Assembly (NCBI RefSeq): GCF_016597725.1
Contig: NZ_VCGY01000005.1
Span: forward strand, 1 to 64,000
Direction of reading: 5' to 3'
Length of the DNA: 64,000 bases
Origin: Marinobacter sp. 1-4A
GTDB lineage: Bacteria > Pseudomonadota > Gammaproteobacteria > Pseudomonadales > Oleiphilaceae
Position numbers and translations under genes: made by a program
Part shown: positions 44,038-53,455 of the stretch, in pieces
Layout: each line of letters starts with the position of its first letter
Position numbering within the stretch: the first letter of the stretch is position 1
Notes under the pieces: generated by a model
The model's database searches: none
What the model was told of the DNA's origin: nothing
The model's input: only the letters and a program-made list of their open reading frames with translations

Positions 44038-45219
44038 TCAGATCAGCTCGATAGCAACCGCTGTCGCCTCGCCGCCGCCAATACACAGCGAAGCAACACC
44101 GCGCTTGAGGCCCTCCTGTTTTAGAGCGTTCATCAGCGTGACCAGAATACGTGAGCCGGAGGAGCCTATGGGGTGCCCTAACGCACAGGCGCCGCCGTAG
44201 ACGTTCACTTTGTCTGCATCCAGTCCCAGCTCGTTGATCGCCAATAAGGAAACGACGGCGAAGGCTTCATTGATCTCAAACAGATCTACATCTTCCTTGG
44301 TCCATCCTGCCTTTTTCAGCACCTTCTCGATGGCACCGATGGGGGCCAGTGTGAACTCAGCGGGCAGCTGGGCGTGAGTGGCGTGGGCGACAATTTTTGC
44401 CTGAGCAGTCAGGCCGCGTGCTTGCGCTTCCTCAGCCGAGGCCAGCACCAGAGCCGAAGCACCATCGCTGATGGAGCTGGCGTTGGCCGCCGTTACGGTG
44501 CCGTCTTTTTTGAACGCCGGTTTCAGGTTGGGGATTTTCTCGGGCCGAGCATTCCCGGGTTGTTCGTCCACGCTCACCTGAGTATCGCCACCACGGGCGG
44601 ATACGGTCACAGGGCAAATTTCCGGCTCGAACCAACCATTGCTGATCGCCGCATTGGCTCGTTCTAACGACCGAATGGCAAAGTCGTCCATCTGCTCACG
44701 GGTAATCTTGTAATCGTCTGCGCTCTTCTGGGCAAACACGCCCATCAGGCCACCTTCGTAGGCATCTTCCAAACCATCCAGGAACATGCTGTCCATTACC
44801 TGTCCATGGCCCATACGCATACCGCCACGTGCTTTTGGTAGCAGGTAAGGCGCCTGGCTCATGTTCTCCATGCCTCCAGCAATCATAATATTGTTGGTGC
44901 CAGCTTTAATCTGATCATGGGCCATGATCACTGCTTGCATACCGGAGCCGCACATTTTGTTCACAGTGGTGCATCCGGAGCTGTCAGGAATACCTGCGCC
45001 ACGGGAGGCCTGGCGAGCAGGGGCCTGACCCAATCCGGCAGGCAAAACGCAACCCATGATCACTTCTTGAACATCTACAGGCTGCAGTCCGCTGCGCTCA
45101 ATGGCTGCTTTGATAGCAGCAGCGCCCAAATCCGGAGAGCGTACGGAACTCAGGGAGCCCATCATTCCGCCCATGGGGGTTCGGGCGGAGCCGGCTATTA
45201 CTACATCGTTTTCTTTCAT
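44038..45219 (-). CDS. Thiolase (acetyl-CoA C-acetyltransferase type)
   Basis: 393 residues from the ATG at 45219, with GAGGAC upstream; the longer frame runs into the repeat element. The acyl-binding cysteine is Cys90 in VNKMCGSGMQAV. The second catalytic segments are NEAFAVVSLLAINEL with its His in GGACALGHPIGSSGSR and the final Cys in LCIGGGEATA. It matches the AtoB/PhaA branch (degradative or biosynthetic acetoacetyl-CoA thiolase) and may also cleave 2-methylacetoacetyl-CoA, the last step of isoleucine breakdown. It is the last gene of the minus-strand acyl-CoA cluster, downstream of an acyl-CoA dehydrogenase and a structured repeat. Confidence 0.93.
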   Translation of the reverse strand: MKENDVVIAGSARTPMGGMMGSLSSVRSPDLGAAAIKAAIERSGLQPVDVQEVIMGCVLPAGLGQAPARQASRGAGIPDSSGCTTVNKMCGSGMQAVIMAHDQIKAGTNNIMIAGGMENMSQAPYLLPKARGGMRMGHGQVMDSMFLDGLEDAYEGGLMGVFAQKSADDYKITREQMDDFAIRSLERANAAISNGWFEPEICPVTVSARGGDTQVSVDEQPGNARPEKIPNLKPAFKKDGTVTAANASSISDGASALVLASAEEAQARGLTAQAKIVAHATHAQLPAEFTLAPIGAIEKVLKKAGWTKEDVDLFEINEAFAVVSLLAINELGLDADKVNVYGGACALGHPIGSSGSRILVTLMNALKQEGLKRGVASLCIGGGEATAVAIELI

Positions 45220-45245
45220 GGAGACTGTCCTCAGGTTTGGGAGCG

Positions 45246-45357
45246 CGGGCAGGTGCGGGTGGCCCTTCAGAAACACGCTGTAAATACATCCCTGTACGCT
45301 CGACAAAAGCAATCCATGGCTTTTGACGGTTTCTGAAGAGCCACCCGCACCTGCCCG
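45246..45357. repeat. Long-stem intergenic repeat element, copy 1
   Basis: Arms of 29 bases (45246-45274 and 45329-45357) pair with one mismatch. They enclose a 54-base core holding two smaller hairpins, one of them CAAAAGC / GCTTTTG (45304-45310, 45319-45325). The core, read on the minus strand, shares 33 of 54 bases with the core at 54719-54772, including AGCGxACAxGGATGT. The arm sequences of the two copies are unrelated. It lies between an acyl-CoA dehydrogenase gene and a thiolase gene of one operon. Confidence 0.85.
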
Positions 45358-45392
45358 TTCAACGTTTATATCTGTTCGCAGGATTTAAAAGA

Positions 45393-46541
45393 TTAGCGAC
45401 CTAGAACCGATCGGGCGATAATCTCCTTCATCACTTCCGAGGCGCCGCCGTATATGCGCTGCACACGTGCATCCATAAAGGCACGGGAAATGGGGTATTC
45501 GGTGGTGTAGCCATAGCCGCCAAACAACTGTAAGCAGCCATCTGCAACACGGCACTGCATTTCGGTGGCGCTGTATTTGGCCATGGAGGCGGTGGGTGCA
45601 TCCAGCTCACCGGCTTCGTACTGGCTGATGCATTGAATCACAAACGCCTTGTTAACCTGATAATCGGTTTCCATGCGGGCGATTTCAAAACGGGTATTCT
45701 GCAATTGAGCCAGCTTCTGACCGAACAACTCCCGCTCTTGGGCGTATGCAATGGTTAGATCTAACGCACCTCTGGCCGCAGCTACGCCAAGCGCACCTAT
45801 AACCAACCGCTCCCGCGGCAGCTCCTGCATCAGATAAACAAACCCCTTGCCCTCTTCGCCAATAAGAGCCGATGCTGGCACACGCATATCGGAGAAGAAC
45901 AGCTCAGAGGTATCGCCACTGTGCTGGCCTATCTTGTCGAGATTCCGCCCTTTGCTGTATCCCGGCAGGCTGGTGTCCACCAGAAATAGGCTGATACCTT
46001 TGGCTCCGGCAGAGGGGTCGGTTTTCGCGGCAACAATCACCATGTCCGCGTGCTGGCCATTGGTGATGAAGGTTTTCGATCCGTTCAGAATATAGTCGTC
46101 GCCATCGCGCACTGCACTCGTGCGCATCGCTTGCAGGTCACTTCCGGCACCCGGCTCGGTCATGGCAATGGCGCCCACCACCTCTCCCGACACCATTTTT
46201 GGCAGCCATTGTTGCTTCTGGACTTCATTCCCCAAATGGCTGATGTAGGGAGCAACGATATCCGAGTGCACCATTACATTGGTGGAGAGCGCACCAAACC
46301 CCATGCGTGCCAGCTCTTCGCCAACAACCACAGAGTATTGGAAAGGTGCGCCACAGCCGCCGCAATCCTCGGGGATGTCGACGCACAACATGCCTGCATC
46401 GCCAAGAGTGTTCCAAAGCTCACGGGGTACAAGGCCAGCCTTTTCCCAAGCCTCGTAATGGGGCGCAACTTCTGTTTCCAAAGCCTTGATGACAGATGAA
46501 CGGAACAGAGCCAGTTCTTCTTGATCTACCGTGTTTGTCAT
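45393..46541 (-). CDS. Acyl-CoA dehydrogenase
   Basis: 382 residues. FAD and substrate motifs AIAMTEPGAGSDLQAMRT and LNGSKTFITNG are present, and the C-terminal LFGGYGYTTEYPISR loop closes the flavin site. The usual C-terminal catalytic Glu is absent (IYGGASEVMKE). A Glu is found instead in LPRERLVIGA, the position of the base in isovaleryl- and long-chain acyl-CoA dehydrogenases. It probably oxidises a branched or longer acyl-CoA. AAAGGAG precedes the ATG at 46541. It follows the SDR gene by 26 bases in the same operon, downstream of a LiuR-type palindrome. Confidence 0.93.
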   Translation of the reverse strand: MTNTVDQEELALFRSSVIKALETEVAPHYEAWEKAGLVPRELWNTLGDAGMLCVDIPEDCGGCGAPFQYSVVVGEELARMGFGALSTNVMVHSDIVAPYISHLGNEVQKQQWLPKMVSGEVVGAIAMTEPGAGSDLQAMRTSAVRDGDDYILNGSKTFITNGQHADMVIVAAKTDPSAGAKGISLFLVDTSLPGYSKGRNLDKIGQHSGDTSELFFSDMRVPASALIGEEGKGFVYLMQELPRERLVIGALGVAAARGALDLTIAYAQERELFGQKLAQLQNTRFEIARMETDYQVNKAFVIQCISQYEAGELDAPTASMAKYSATEMQCRVADGCLQLFGGYGYTTEYPISRAFMDARVQRIYGGASEVMKEIIARSVLGR

Positions 46542-46567
46542 TGCGCTCTCCTTTAATGGTATTGGAT

Positions 46568-47329
46568 TTATCTAGGCGCCATGCGCAAAGCGCAGTCCAG
46601 CCGGATGGTTTCGCCATTCAAAATGGGGTTGCGCACCATCTGGTCCACCATCATGCCAAATTCAGCAGGCTCGCCCAGACGTTTCGGGAACGGCAGCGTT
46701 GCCGCCAAGCTGTCCTGAACTTCTTGCGGCATACCGGACATCATCGGGGTCATGAACAGACCCGGTGCAATGGTGTTTACACGAATGCCTTCGCGAGCAA
46801 GCTCACGGGCCGATTGAATCGTTAAACCCACAACTCCGCCTTTCGAAGCACTGTACGCTGCTTGACCTATTTGTCCCTCGTAAGCCGCCACTGATGCCGT
46901 GTTGATGATAACGCCGCGCTCGCCGTCAGCATTAGGTTCGCGCTGGGCCATATCGGCGGCAGCAAGCCTCAGGATGTTGAAGGTACCAATCAGGTTGATC
47001 TGTATAACCTTGCTGAAGCTCTCTAACGGCATAACACCATCGCGCCCCAGAATCTTGGCCGCGGGGCCAATGCCTGCGCAATTTACAGCAATGCCACAAA
47101 GGCCATGGGCTTCACGGGCAGCAGCTAGTGCCGCTTCCGCGCTTTCAGCGGAGCTCACGTCGCAGTGCACAAAGATTCCGCCTATATCCGCTGCAACCTT
47201 CTCACCCTGCTCTTTTTGCAAATCAAAGATCGCTACTTTACAACCAGCAGCAGCCAGCGCCCGAGCCGCGCCCTCGCCAAGCCCTGAAGCGCCACCTGTT
47301 ACAATGGCTGGTACATTATTGAATTCCAT
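46568..47329 (-). CDS. Short-chain 3-hydroxyacyl-CoA dehydrogenase (HSD10 / 3-hydroxy-2-methylbutyryl-CoA type)
   Basis: 253 residues. NAD-binding TGGASGLGEG and the catalytic Ser-Tyr-Lys in NTASVAAYEG and AAYSASKGG are intact. The segments PLESFSKVIQINLIGTFN and GIRVNTIAPGLFMTP closely follow mitochondrial HSD10 and bacterial 3-hydroxy-2-methylbutyryl-CoA dehydrogenases, which act in isoleucine degradation. It would pair with a thiolase of this cluster for the last two steps. GGGAGA precedes the ATG. A perfect LiuR-type palindrome (47381-47398) lies 52 bases upstream, tying it to the leucine operon's regulator. Confidence 0.9.
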   Translation of the reverse strand: MEFNNVPAIVTGGASGLGEGAARALAAAGCKVAIFDLQKEQGEKVAADIGGIFVHCDVSSAESAEAALAAAREAHGLCGIAVNCAGIGPAAKILGRDGVMPLESFSKVIQINLIGTFNILRLAAADMAQREPNADGERGVIINTASVAAYEGQIGQAAYSASKGGVVGLTIQSARELAREGIRVNTIAPGLFMTPMMSGMPQEVQDSLAATLPFPKRLGEPAEFGMMVDQMVRNPILNGETIRLDCALRMAPR

Positions 47330-47380
47330 TAACTTCTCCCTTCGAATTGGGTGTTATCGGCTGGATTGGCCCGCATTAAT

Positions 47381-47398
47381 GTTTACGTTAACGTAAAC
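47381..47398. promoter_or_regulatory. LiuR-type operator upstream of the SDR-dehydrogenase-thiolase genes
   Basis: GTTTACGTTAACGTAAAC is a perfect 18-base palindrome. Its 16-base core TTTACGTTAACGTAAA is identical to the site at 52890-52905 in front of liuR. It fits the spaced ACGT-type palindromes known for the MerR-family LiuR regulators. Confidence 0.82.
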
Positions 47399-47438
47399 TG
47401 TACCCAATTCAGCCTTAAAAAGAAATCTGCCTGTTACA

Positions 47439-48626
47439 TCAGTTAATGCGTTCAACAATCAACGCAATGCCCTGACCGCCGCCAATGCACATAGTTATAA
47501 GGCCATAGCGTCCGCCGGTGCGCTCAAGTTCTGCAAGGGTTTTAATGATAATAATGGAGCCGGTTGCGCCCACTGGGTGACCCAACGCAACAGCACCGCC
47601 GTTCGGGTTAACCTTATCCGCTGGCAAGCCCAATTCCTTGCTAACCGCCAGCGCTTGCGCTGCAAACGCTTCGTTAGACTCGATCACATCCAGATCGGCC
47701 ACGCTGAGGCCGGTTTTCTCCAATACGGTCCGCACCGCAGGGATTGGTCCAAGCCCCATCACACTCGGGTCTACCCCGGCAAAGGCATAGCCCACAATAC
47801 GTGCGCGGGCTTTGAGGCCGCGCTTTTCCGCTTCGGCTGCGCTGGTCAGCACCATGGCGGCGGCGCCATCGTTAATGCCTGATGCGTTGCCAGGAGTAAC
47901 TATGCCGTCTTTTGTGAAGGCCGGCTTCAAGCTTGCAAGGCTTTCAGTTGTGGTGCCCGCACGCACATGTTCATCCTGTTCGAAAACAACCTCTTTACGG
48001 CCCTGTTTTACGGTTACCGGTACGATTTGTTCTTTAAAGTACCCTTGCTCAATAGCTTGGCTGGCCCGACGGTGGCTTTCTGCGGAGAAGGCATCCAAAT
48101 CTTCGCGGGTTAGGCCATATTTTTCGGCAATACGCTCTGCCGTCATGCCCATGTGGCCACTGCCAAACGGATCGGTGAGCGTTCCCAGAGTCATATCAAC
48201 CGCTTTCCCATCACCCATCCGCAAACCTTTGCGAACGTTGGGCAGAACATAGGCGCCTTGGCTCATGCTTTCCGTGCCACCGGCCAGAGCAATCTTGCTG
48301 TCGCCCATCATGATCATCTGTGCAGCACTGATAACCGACTGCACGCCGGAACCGCAAAGGCGGTTTACGTTGAACGCCGCCGAACCTTTCTGAAGGCCAG
48401 AGTTCAGGCCAATGTGGCGGGCTACATAGGCGTCGGCCGGGCCAGTAGGGATAATGTGACCGAACACCGAATGATCGATGTCTTCCGCAGGCACGCCAGA
48501 GCGGCTAATCGCCTCTTTGGCGGCGCAGGTTCCCAGCTCTGCAGGCGTCAAGGAGCTTAGGCTGCCGCCAAAGCCACCAATGGCTGTACGGGCACCGTCG
48601 AGAATAACAACATCGGTAAGTTTCAT
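47439..48626 (-). CDS. Thiolase (acetyl-CoA C-acyltransferase)
   Basis: 395 residues from the ATG at 48626, preceded by GAGGACG; the longer frame is unsupported. The catalytic Cys91 lies in NVNRLCGSGVQSV. The His in GGAVALGHPVGATGS and the final Cys in TMCIGGGQGIAL complete the active site. It is similar in length to the thiolase at 44038-45219 but clearly a different paralogue. It may cleave another chain length or branched 3-ketoacyl-CoA. It follows an acyl-CoA dehydrogenase by 49 bases. Downstream, the gap to the SDR gene contains a LiuR-type site, so the next three genes may have their own promoter. Confidence 0.93.
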   Translation of the reverse strand: MKLTDVVILDGARTAIGGFGGSLSSLTPAELGTCAAKEAISRSGVPAEDIDHSVFGHIIPTGPADAYVARHIGLNSGLQKGSAAFNVNRLCGSGVQSVISAAQMIMMGDSKIALAGGTESMSQGAYVLPNVRKGLRMGDGKAVDMTLGTLTDPFGSGHMGMTAERIAEKYGLTREDLDAFSAESHRRASQAIEQGYFKEQIVPVTVKQGRKEVVFEQDEHVRAGTTTESLASLKPAFTKDGIVTPGNASGINDGAAAMVLTSAAEAEKRGLKARARIVGYAFAGVDPSVMGLGPIPAVRTVLEKTGLSVADLDVIESNEAFAAQALAVSKELGLPADKVNPNGGAVALGHPVGATGSIIIIKTLAELERTGGRYGLITMCIGGGQGIALIVERIN

Positions 48627-48675
48627 TAATTCGTCCTCAAGAGTTGGATGACTAAAGCACTGGAGAGCACATAAT

Positions 48676-49818
48676 CTATTTGCCCAGCATGGAGCGGGCA
48701 ATGACTTCTTTCATAATTTCAGAGGTTCCAGCGTAAATTGTCTGCACACGGGCATCCACAAAGAACCGCGATACAGGATACTCCAAGGTATACCCGTAGC
48801 CGCCAAATAGCTGCAAGCACTCGTTGGCGATATCGCACTGCATCTCTGTGAGCATCAGTTTGAGTATGGCGGCTTCCGTTGGCCCCATCTCGCCTTTCAG
48901 GTAATTTCCGATACATTGATTCAAATAGGCTTTCGCCACTTCCAGCCGTGCCTTGGCTTCAGCCAGTTTGAACCGGGTATTTTGGAAATCCGCAACCCGC
49001 TGGCCAAAGGCATGGCGTTGTTGCACATAATCCAGAGTCAGCGCCAGCACGCCTTCAGTTGCGCCCACCGCTTGTGCGCCTACACCCAAACGTTCCCGGG
49101 GCAACTCCTGCATGAGATAAGCAAAGCCCCTGCCCTCCTCGCCAAGCAACGCATCATGGGGCACCAAAAGATCAGAGAAAAAGAGCTCCGCCGTATCGCT
49201 GGCATGCTGACCTATTTTACGAATGCCTTTCCCGCGGGAAAACCCGGGCAAGCTGGCATCCACAAGAAACAGGGAAACACCTTTAGCACCGGCTTGGGGA
49301 TCGCTTTTGGCACACACAATCACCAGTTCGGCGTGCAAACCATTGGTAATAAATACCTTGGCACCATTGATCACATAGCCTTTTTCAGTACGCTGCGCCG
49401 TGGTGCGCATAGCCGCAAGATCGCTACCGGCACCCGGCTCGGTCATGGCTATTGCGCTGAGAATATCGCCGCGGATCATCGCCGGGAGATAGTGCTGTTT
49501 CTGGGCCTGTGTACCAAGATGCAGAAGATAAGGCATGACTATATTGGCGTGAATATTGTAGCCACCGGCCAGACCGCCAAAGCCCTTGCGGGCGATCTCT
49601 GAGATGGCCAGCTGCGAGATTTCAAAGCTCGCACCCGCTCCCCCGTATTCTTCAGGCATATCTATGCCAAGCATGCCAGCCTGGCCCAGCGTGTTCCAAA
49701 CCGAGCGCGGGATTGCAGATTGCTCCTCCCACTGTTCGTAGTGCGGCGCGATTTCCTTATCTAAGACCCGGTTGATCATTTCATGAAACAGCGCGGTATC
49801 TTCTTGGTGTCCGGACAT
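48676..49818 (-). CDS. Acyl-CoA dehydrogenase
   Basis: 380 residues, paralogous to the protein encoded at 45393-46541. AIAMTEPGAGSDLAAMRT, VINGAKVFITNG and the LFGGYGYTLEYPVSR loop are present. The C-terminal base position reads IYAGTSEIMKE without Glu, while LPRERLGVGA supplies the Glu used by isovaleryl- and long-chain-type enzymes. It is the first gene of the minus-strand cluster and is divergent from an AraC-family regulator, a likely controller. GAGAGG lies upstream of the ATG at 49818. Confidence 0.93.
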   Translation of the reverse strand: MSGHQEDTALFHEMINRVLDKEIAPHYEQWEEQSAIPRSVWNTLGQAGMLGIDMPEEYGGAGASFEISQLAISEIARKGFGGLAGGYNIHANIVMPYLLHLGTQAQKQHYLPAMIRGDILSAIAMTEPGAGSDLAAMRTTAQRTEKGYVINGAKVFITNGLHAELVIVCAKSDPQAGAKGVSLFLVDASLPGFSRGKGIRKIGQHASDTAELFFSDLLVPHDALLGEEGRGFAYLMQELPRERLGVGAQAVGATEGVLALTLDYVQQRHAFGQRVADFQNTRFKLAEAKARLEVAKAYLNQCIGNYLKGEMGPTEAAILKLMLTEMQCDIANECLQLFGGYGYTLEYPVSRFFVDARVQTIYAGTSEIMKEVIARSMLGK

Positions 49819-49978
49819 AGATAACCTCTCAAGTAACTTTAATTAGCAAACCCATCAACAAACCCATTAGTCATCTGATTATTCAGGCAGCCAATCATTT
49901 AAAGGGTTATCCTGCTCCTCGGGAATGGCCGTACAAGCCGAAAAAATTGACACAATACGCACCTGATCATCCGTAGAT

Positions 49979-50992
49979 ATGCCAAAACCGCAATCCGTAC
50001 CCCACATCGCCAACCACTACCTGCAAGCTTCCATTCGCGGGGCCGAAAGACAAGGGGTGAGCAAAGACACCCTTCTTGACATGGCAGGGATTCCGTCCGA
50101 TTGGATCAGCAAGCCCGAGCAACTCATTACAGAGCAACAGCTCACCCAGTTGATTAAGAGTGTGTGGCGAGTAACCCGTGATGAATTTATGGGGCTTTCA
50201 ACAAGCCCCTGCAAAAACGGCACCTTCGCGCTGATGGCAGACTACTCCCTCGGCTCAGCTTCCCTCGGGGCGGTACTGCGCAAAAGCGCCCGGGTATACA
50301 GCGTCGCCTGCAACAACGTCGATATCGGTCTGGGCGAAAGCGACAGCAACAAACTGGTGTTTTTCCGCCTAAGTCTCGAAGATGCCAGCCAGGATACAGA
50401 CCACATGCTGCAGGAATTTCTGCTTCTTATGTGGCAACGATACGCCTGCTGGCTAGTGGACCAACAGATCCCGTTCGCCACAACCTGCTTCAGGTACCCC
50501 GCGCCGAAACATCTTAACGAGTATCGCGCTATGTTCCCGGCGGAGTTGCAATTTAACGAGCCTGTATGCGGCTTTTCATTGCATGAAAAGTACTTGCAAC
50601 TCCCCGTAACCCGGAGCGAAGCAGAACTGGAGGTGTTTCTGAAGGAGGCACCAGCCTACATTCTGCACAGGCCCGATATCGACGACAGCCTGCGGAATCG
50701 TGTTCGCACCATGCTGGCAAGCCAGAGCCTGAACAACATGCCCAGCCTTGCTGAAATTGCAGAGCTGCTGCACATGACACCCAGAAGCATAGGCCGCAAG
50801 TTGCAGGAAGAAGGCACCTCTCTGCGCCTGATCAAAAACAGTCTGCGGAGGGAGTATGCAATTAAGCTCATGAGCACAGAAAATCTCAGCGTGGCAGACA
50901 TCAGCGAGCGGGTTGGCTTCTCGGAAACCGCCTCATTCTGCCGTGCTTTCAAGCGCTGGACGGGCAAATCACCCTCGCAATGGGGTGGCTGA
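49979..50992 (+). CDS. AraC-family transcriptional regulator
   Basis: 337 residues. The N-terminal half is the Arabinose_bd (PF12625) type found in OruR/ArgR-like AraC regulators. The C-terminal about 100 residues carry two helix-turn-helix units, LAEIAELLHMTPRSIGRKLQEEG and SVADISERVGFSETASFCRAFKRWTG, each split at the turn. It is divergent from the first acyl-CoA dehydrogenase of the minus-strand cluster and 133 bases ahead of an acyl-CoA ligase in its own direction. It is therefore placed to sense a fatty or branched acid. No binding site could be assigned. Confidence 0.9.
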   Translation: MPKPQSVPHIANHYLQASIRGAERQGVSKDTLLDMAGIPSDWISKPEQLITEQQLTQLIKSVWRVTRDEFMGLSTSPCKNGTFALMADYSLGSASLGAVLRKSARVYSVACNNVDIGLGESDSNKLVFFRLSLEDASQDTDHMLQEFLLLMWQRYACWLVDQQIPFATTCFRYPAPKHLNEYRAMFPAELQFNEPVCGFSLHEKYLQLPVTRSEAELEVFLKEAPAYILHRPDIDDSLRNRVRTMLASQSLNNMPSLAEIAELLHMTPRSIGRKLQEEGTSLRLIKNSLRREYAIKLMSTENLSVADISERVGFSETASFCRAFKRWTGKSPSQWGG

Positions 50993-51125
50993 AAACCCTG
51001 TAGAAAATGCATCTACTTGGCCGATTGGGTCAATTTTTTCGACCTGACAGGTCATTCCCCGAGCCAGTGCTTGTTTGAGTTAATGCCAGCCATACCAGTA
51101 TAAAAACACCAATAGAGGTACTTGA

Positions 51126-52709
51126 ATGAACACCCATAGCACAACGGCCTCCAACTCTCTGCCTGCGGGCATTGCCCGTGCACTGCGCAACACTATAGGT
51201 GATGCCCTCGCCCGCTCCGCGCACACTCATGGCAAGCGCACAGCTTTGGCATTCGAAGATCGGGTCTGGACCTACACTGACATTCACACAGCCTCAAACC
51301 GTCTGGCCCACCGTCTTATCGGGCTTGGACTAACCAAAGGCGACCGAGTTGGCGCTTATGGTAAAAATTCAGATGCCTACCTGTTACTTTGGCTTGCCTG
51401 CACAAAAGCCGGACTTATTCATGTGCCTGTTAACTACGCGCTGATTGGCAAAGAGCTGACCTATGTAGTGAACCAATCTGGCTGCAAGGCTCTGTTTTTC
51501 GATACAGACCTGCAACCGCAGGTGGATGCCGTTAAAGACACAATCGAGGTTGGCATTTACGGGTCTCTTCACGGGGGCCAGAGCGAAAACAGCCCAGACG
51601 CGCTAAAGCTCGCACTTACGGCGGGTGAAGACACGGCACCGGAGCTAGAGCTTTCAGACACAGACGTGGTACAGATACTCTATACCTCCGGCACAACCTC
51701 CGACCCCAAAGGCGCCATGCACACGCACCGCTCGCTAATGAGCCACTACAGCGCCTGCCAGTACCATTTGGACATCCGCGCCAGCGACCGCTCTCTCGCG
51801 GCCTTGCCTCTTTACCACTCTGCACAAATGCATGTGTTTTCCATGCCCATGCTGCTAAGCGGCGGTTACAGCCGACTGATCAACACACCAACGCCGGATG
51901 CCATTCTCGGATTGCTGGCCCGTGAACAACTCAATGCCTTTTTCGCGCCACCTACCGTATGGATTGCACTGCTGCAGAACCCGGAGTTCAGTCAAGACAA
52001 ACTCCAGCATATGGACAAACTCTACTATGGCGCGTCCATCATGCCCGGACAGGTCGTGAAAGAGCTGGGAGAAAAACTACCGGGCGCAGGCCTCTACAAC
52101 TGTTACGGCCAAAGTGAAATTGCACCACTGGCAACCGTTCTACTCCCGGAAGAGCATGCTGACCGACCCTCTTCTGCTGGCCGCCCCATGCAAACTGTTA
52201 TGACCCGCATAGTGGACCCGGCGACGGGCAAAGACTGCAAACCTGGCGAACAAGGTGAACTGGTGCACCAGTCCCCTCAACTGATGGTCGGCTACTGGGC
52301 CAAGCCCGAAGCAACCGAAGAAGCCTTCAAGGACGGCTGGTTCCATTCTGGAGACTTGGGTTACCAAGATGATGAGGGCTATATCTACATCGTTGATCGC
52401 ATAAAAGACGTGGTGAATACCGGCGGTGTTCTGGTTGCCAGCCGTGATGTGGAAGAAGCCCTTTACCAACACGAATCCGTGGCAGAAGTTGCGGTGATAG
52501 GCGTGCCCGATGAAAAGTGGATTGAAGCCATCTGTGCGGTTGTCGTGCTTAGAAGCGGATACACCGAAGATCCTGACGCCCTAATGAGCCATGCGCGCTC
52601 AAAACTCGCAAGCTTCAAGGTGCCGAAACATATTCATTTTGCAGATCAGCTACCCAAGAACACCGCGGGCAAGCTATTAAAAAGGAAGCTAAGAGAAGAC
52701 TTCTCTTAA
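51126..52709 (+). CDS. AMP-forming fatty-acyl-CoA synthetase
   Basis: 527 residues. The P-loop YTSGTTSDPKGAMHTHRS is at about 186-203. NCYGQSEIAPLAT, the GWFHSGDLGYQDDEGY hinge and the C-terminal lysine in NTAGKLLKRKLRE complete the adenylate-forming fold. It should convert a free carboxylic acid to its CoA thioester for the neighbouring oxidation enzymes. The chain length or branching preference cannot be told. AGAGGTAC precedes the ATG at 51126. A strong hairpin follows the stop at 52728-52763, separating it from the liu operon. Confidence 0.92.
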   Translation: MNTHSTTASNSLPAGIARALRNTIGDALARSAHTHGKRTALAFEDRVWTYTDIHTASNRLAHRLIGLGLTKGDRVGAYGKNSDAYLLLWLACTKAGLIHVPVNYALIGKELTYVVNQSGCKALFFDTDLQPQVDAVKDTIEVGIYGSLHGGQSENSPDALKLALTAGEDTAPELELSDTDVVQILYTSGTTSDPKGAMHTHRSLMSHYSACQYHLDIRASDRSLAALPLYHSAQMHVFSMPMLLSGGYSRLINTPTPDAILGLLAREQLNAFFAPPTVWIALLQNPEFSQDKLQHMDKLYYGASIMPGQVVKELGEKLPGAGLYNCYGQSEIAPLATVLLPEEHADRPSSAGRPMQTVMTRIVDPATGKDCKPGEQGELVHQSPQLMVGYWAKPEATEEAFKDGWFHSGDLGYQDDEGYIYIVDRIKDVVNTGGVLVASRDVEEALYQHESVAEVAVIGVPDEKWIEAICAVVVLRSGYTEDPDALMSHARSKLASFKVPKHIHFADQLPKNTAGKLLKRKLREDFS

Positions 52710-52727
52710 CACTCCTATTCCGAAGAC

Positions 52728-52763
52728 GTCAGGCTCTCTCTTTATTCCCCTGGAGAGCCTGAC
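52728..52763 (+). terminator. Hairpin downstream of the acyl-CoA synthetase gene
   Basis: GTCAGGCTCTC and GAGAGCCTGAC form a perfect 11-base stem around a 14-base loop, 19 bases after the stop. There is no T-run, so it may be a transcript-end or stabilising hairpin. The rest of the gap to liuR holds the LiuR box at 52890-52905. Confidence 0.55.
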
Positions 52764-52889
52764 CAGCTGCCTGCCGTCTGATATTCTCTCCGTCACTACG
52801 GGCCCTTCCTTAAGTGCCCTCCATTACGCGCAATAAGTTCGCCTAATTCTGTTGGTCCACATTAACAACTCTTTCGCCCCACCAAATAC

Positions 52890-52905
52890 TTTACGTTAAC
52901 GTAAA
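52890..52905. promoter_or_regulatory. LiuR operator in front of liuR
   Basis: TTTACGTTAACGTAAA is a perfect 16-base palindrome 35 bases before the liuR start, identical to the core of the site at 47381-47398. Its position suits autoregulation and repression of the whole liu operon. Confidence 0.85.
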
Positions 52906-52940
52906 CTTACTCTAATCTAGACTAAAAGAAGGAAACCGCC

Positions 52941-53396
52941 ATGATCCAAAAAAGAACATTCAGTATCGGCGAACTCTCCAGCGAGTTTGACGTAACTACG
53001 CGAAGCATCCGTTTTTATGAAGATCAAGGGCTGCTAAAACCGACACGGCGCGGGCAAACGCGCATATTCAGCACCAAAGACAAAGTGCGCCTAAAGCTGA
53101 TTCTTCGTGGAAAGCGCATGGGCTTTTCGCTTGCTGAAACCAGAGAGCTTTTCGATCTATGGGATGAAACCCCGACCGGGAACGAAAAACAGCTACTAAA
53201 AATGCTGACTATACTGAGCAACAAACGCGCTCACATGGAACAGCAGAAAAGCGACATAGCCATGGCAGAAATGGAAATCGACACCGCCGAGGCCCGTTGT
53301 CGTGAAGCCCTCACCGAATTGCAGAAAAAGAAAAAACAACAAGCTCCGGCTAATGACGAGCCAGAAAATATTGCTAAAAAAACGGACAACAATTGA
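52941..53396 (+). CDS. liuR: MerR-family regulator of leucine catabolism LiuR
   Basis: 151 residues. The MerR helix-turn-helix [26 protein letters not shown] split into two helices is at about 7-33, followed by the wing ([15 protein letters not shown]). A long coiled-coil dimer helix with a basic lysine-rich tail completes the protein. It is the first gene of the isovalerate/leucine operon and has a palindromic site of LiuR type just upstream. By family, branched acyl-CoA intermediates are the likely inducers. The next gene starts 59 bases after its stop region. Confidence 0.93.
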   Translation: MIQKRTFSIGELSSEFDVTTRSIRFYEDQGLLKPTRRGQTRIFSTKDKVRLKLILRGKRMGFSLAETRELFDLWDETPTGNEKQLLKMLTILSNKRAHMEQQKSDIAMAEMEIDTAEARCREALTELQKKKKQQAPANDEPENIAKKTDNN

Positions 53397-53455
53397 TCTC
53401 TGGCCACACAACCTATTTCCAACCACGTATCTGGCAGAATAAAAGGCAACCAAGC

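Noticed and set aside
45098..45289. A 63-codon minus-strand frame reading through the repeat element
   Set aside because: Half of it is the repeat arm and core and half is antisense-frame thiolase; it shows no protein family and is explained by the repeat.
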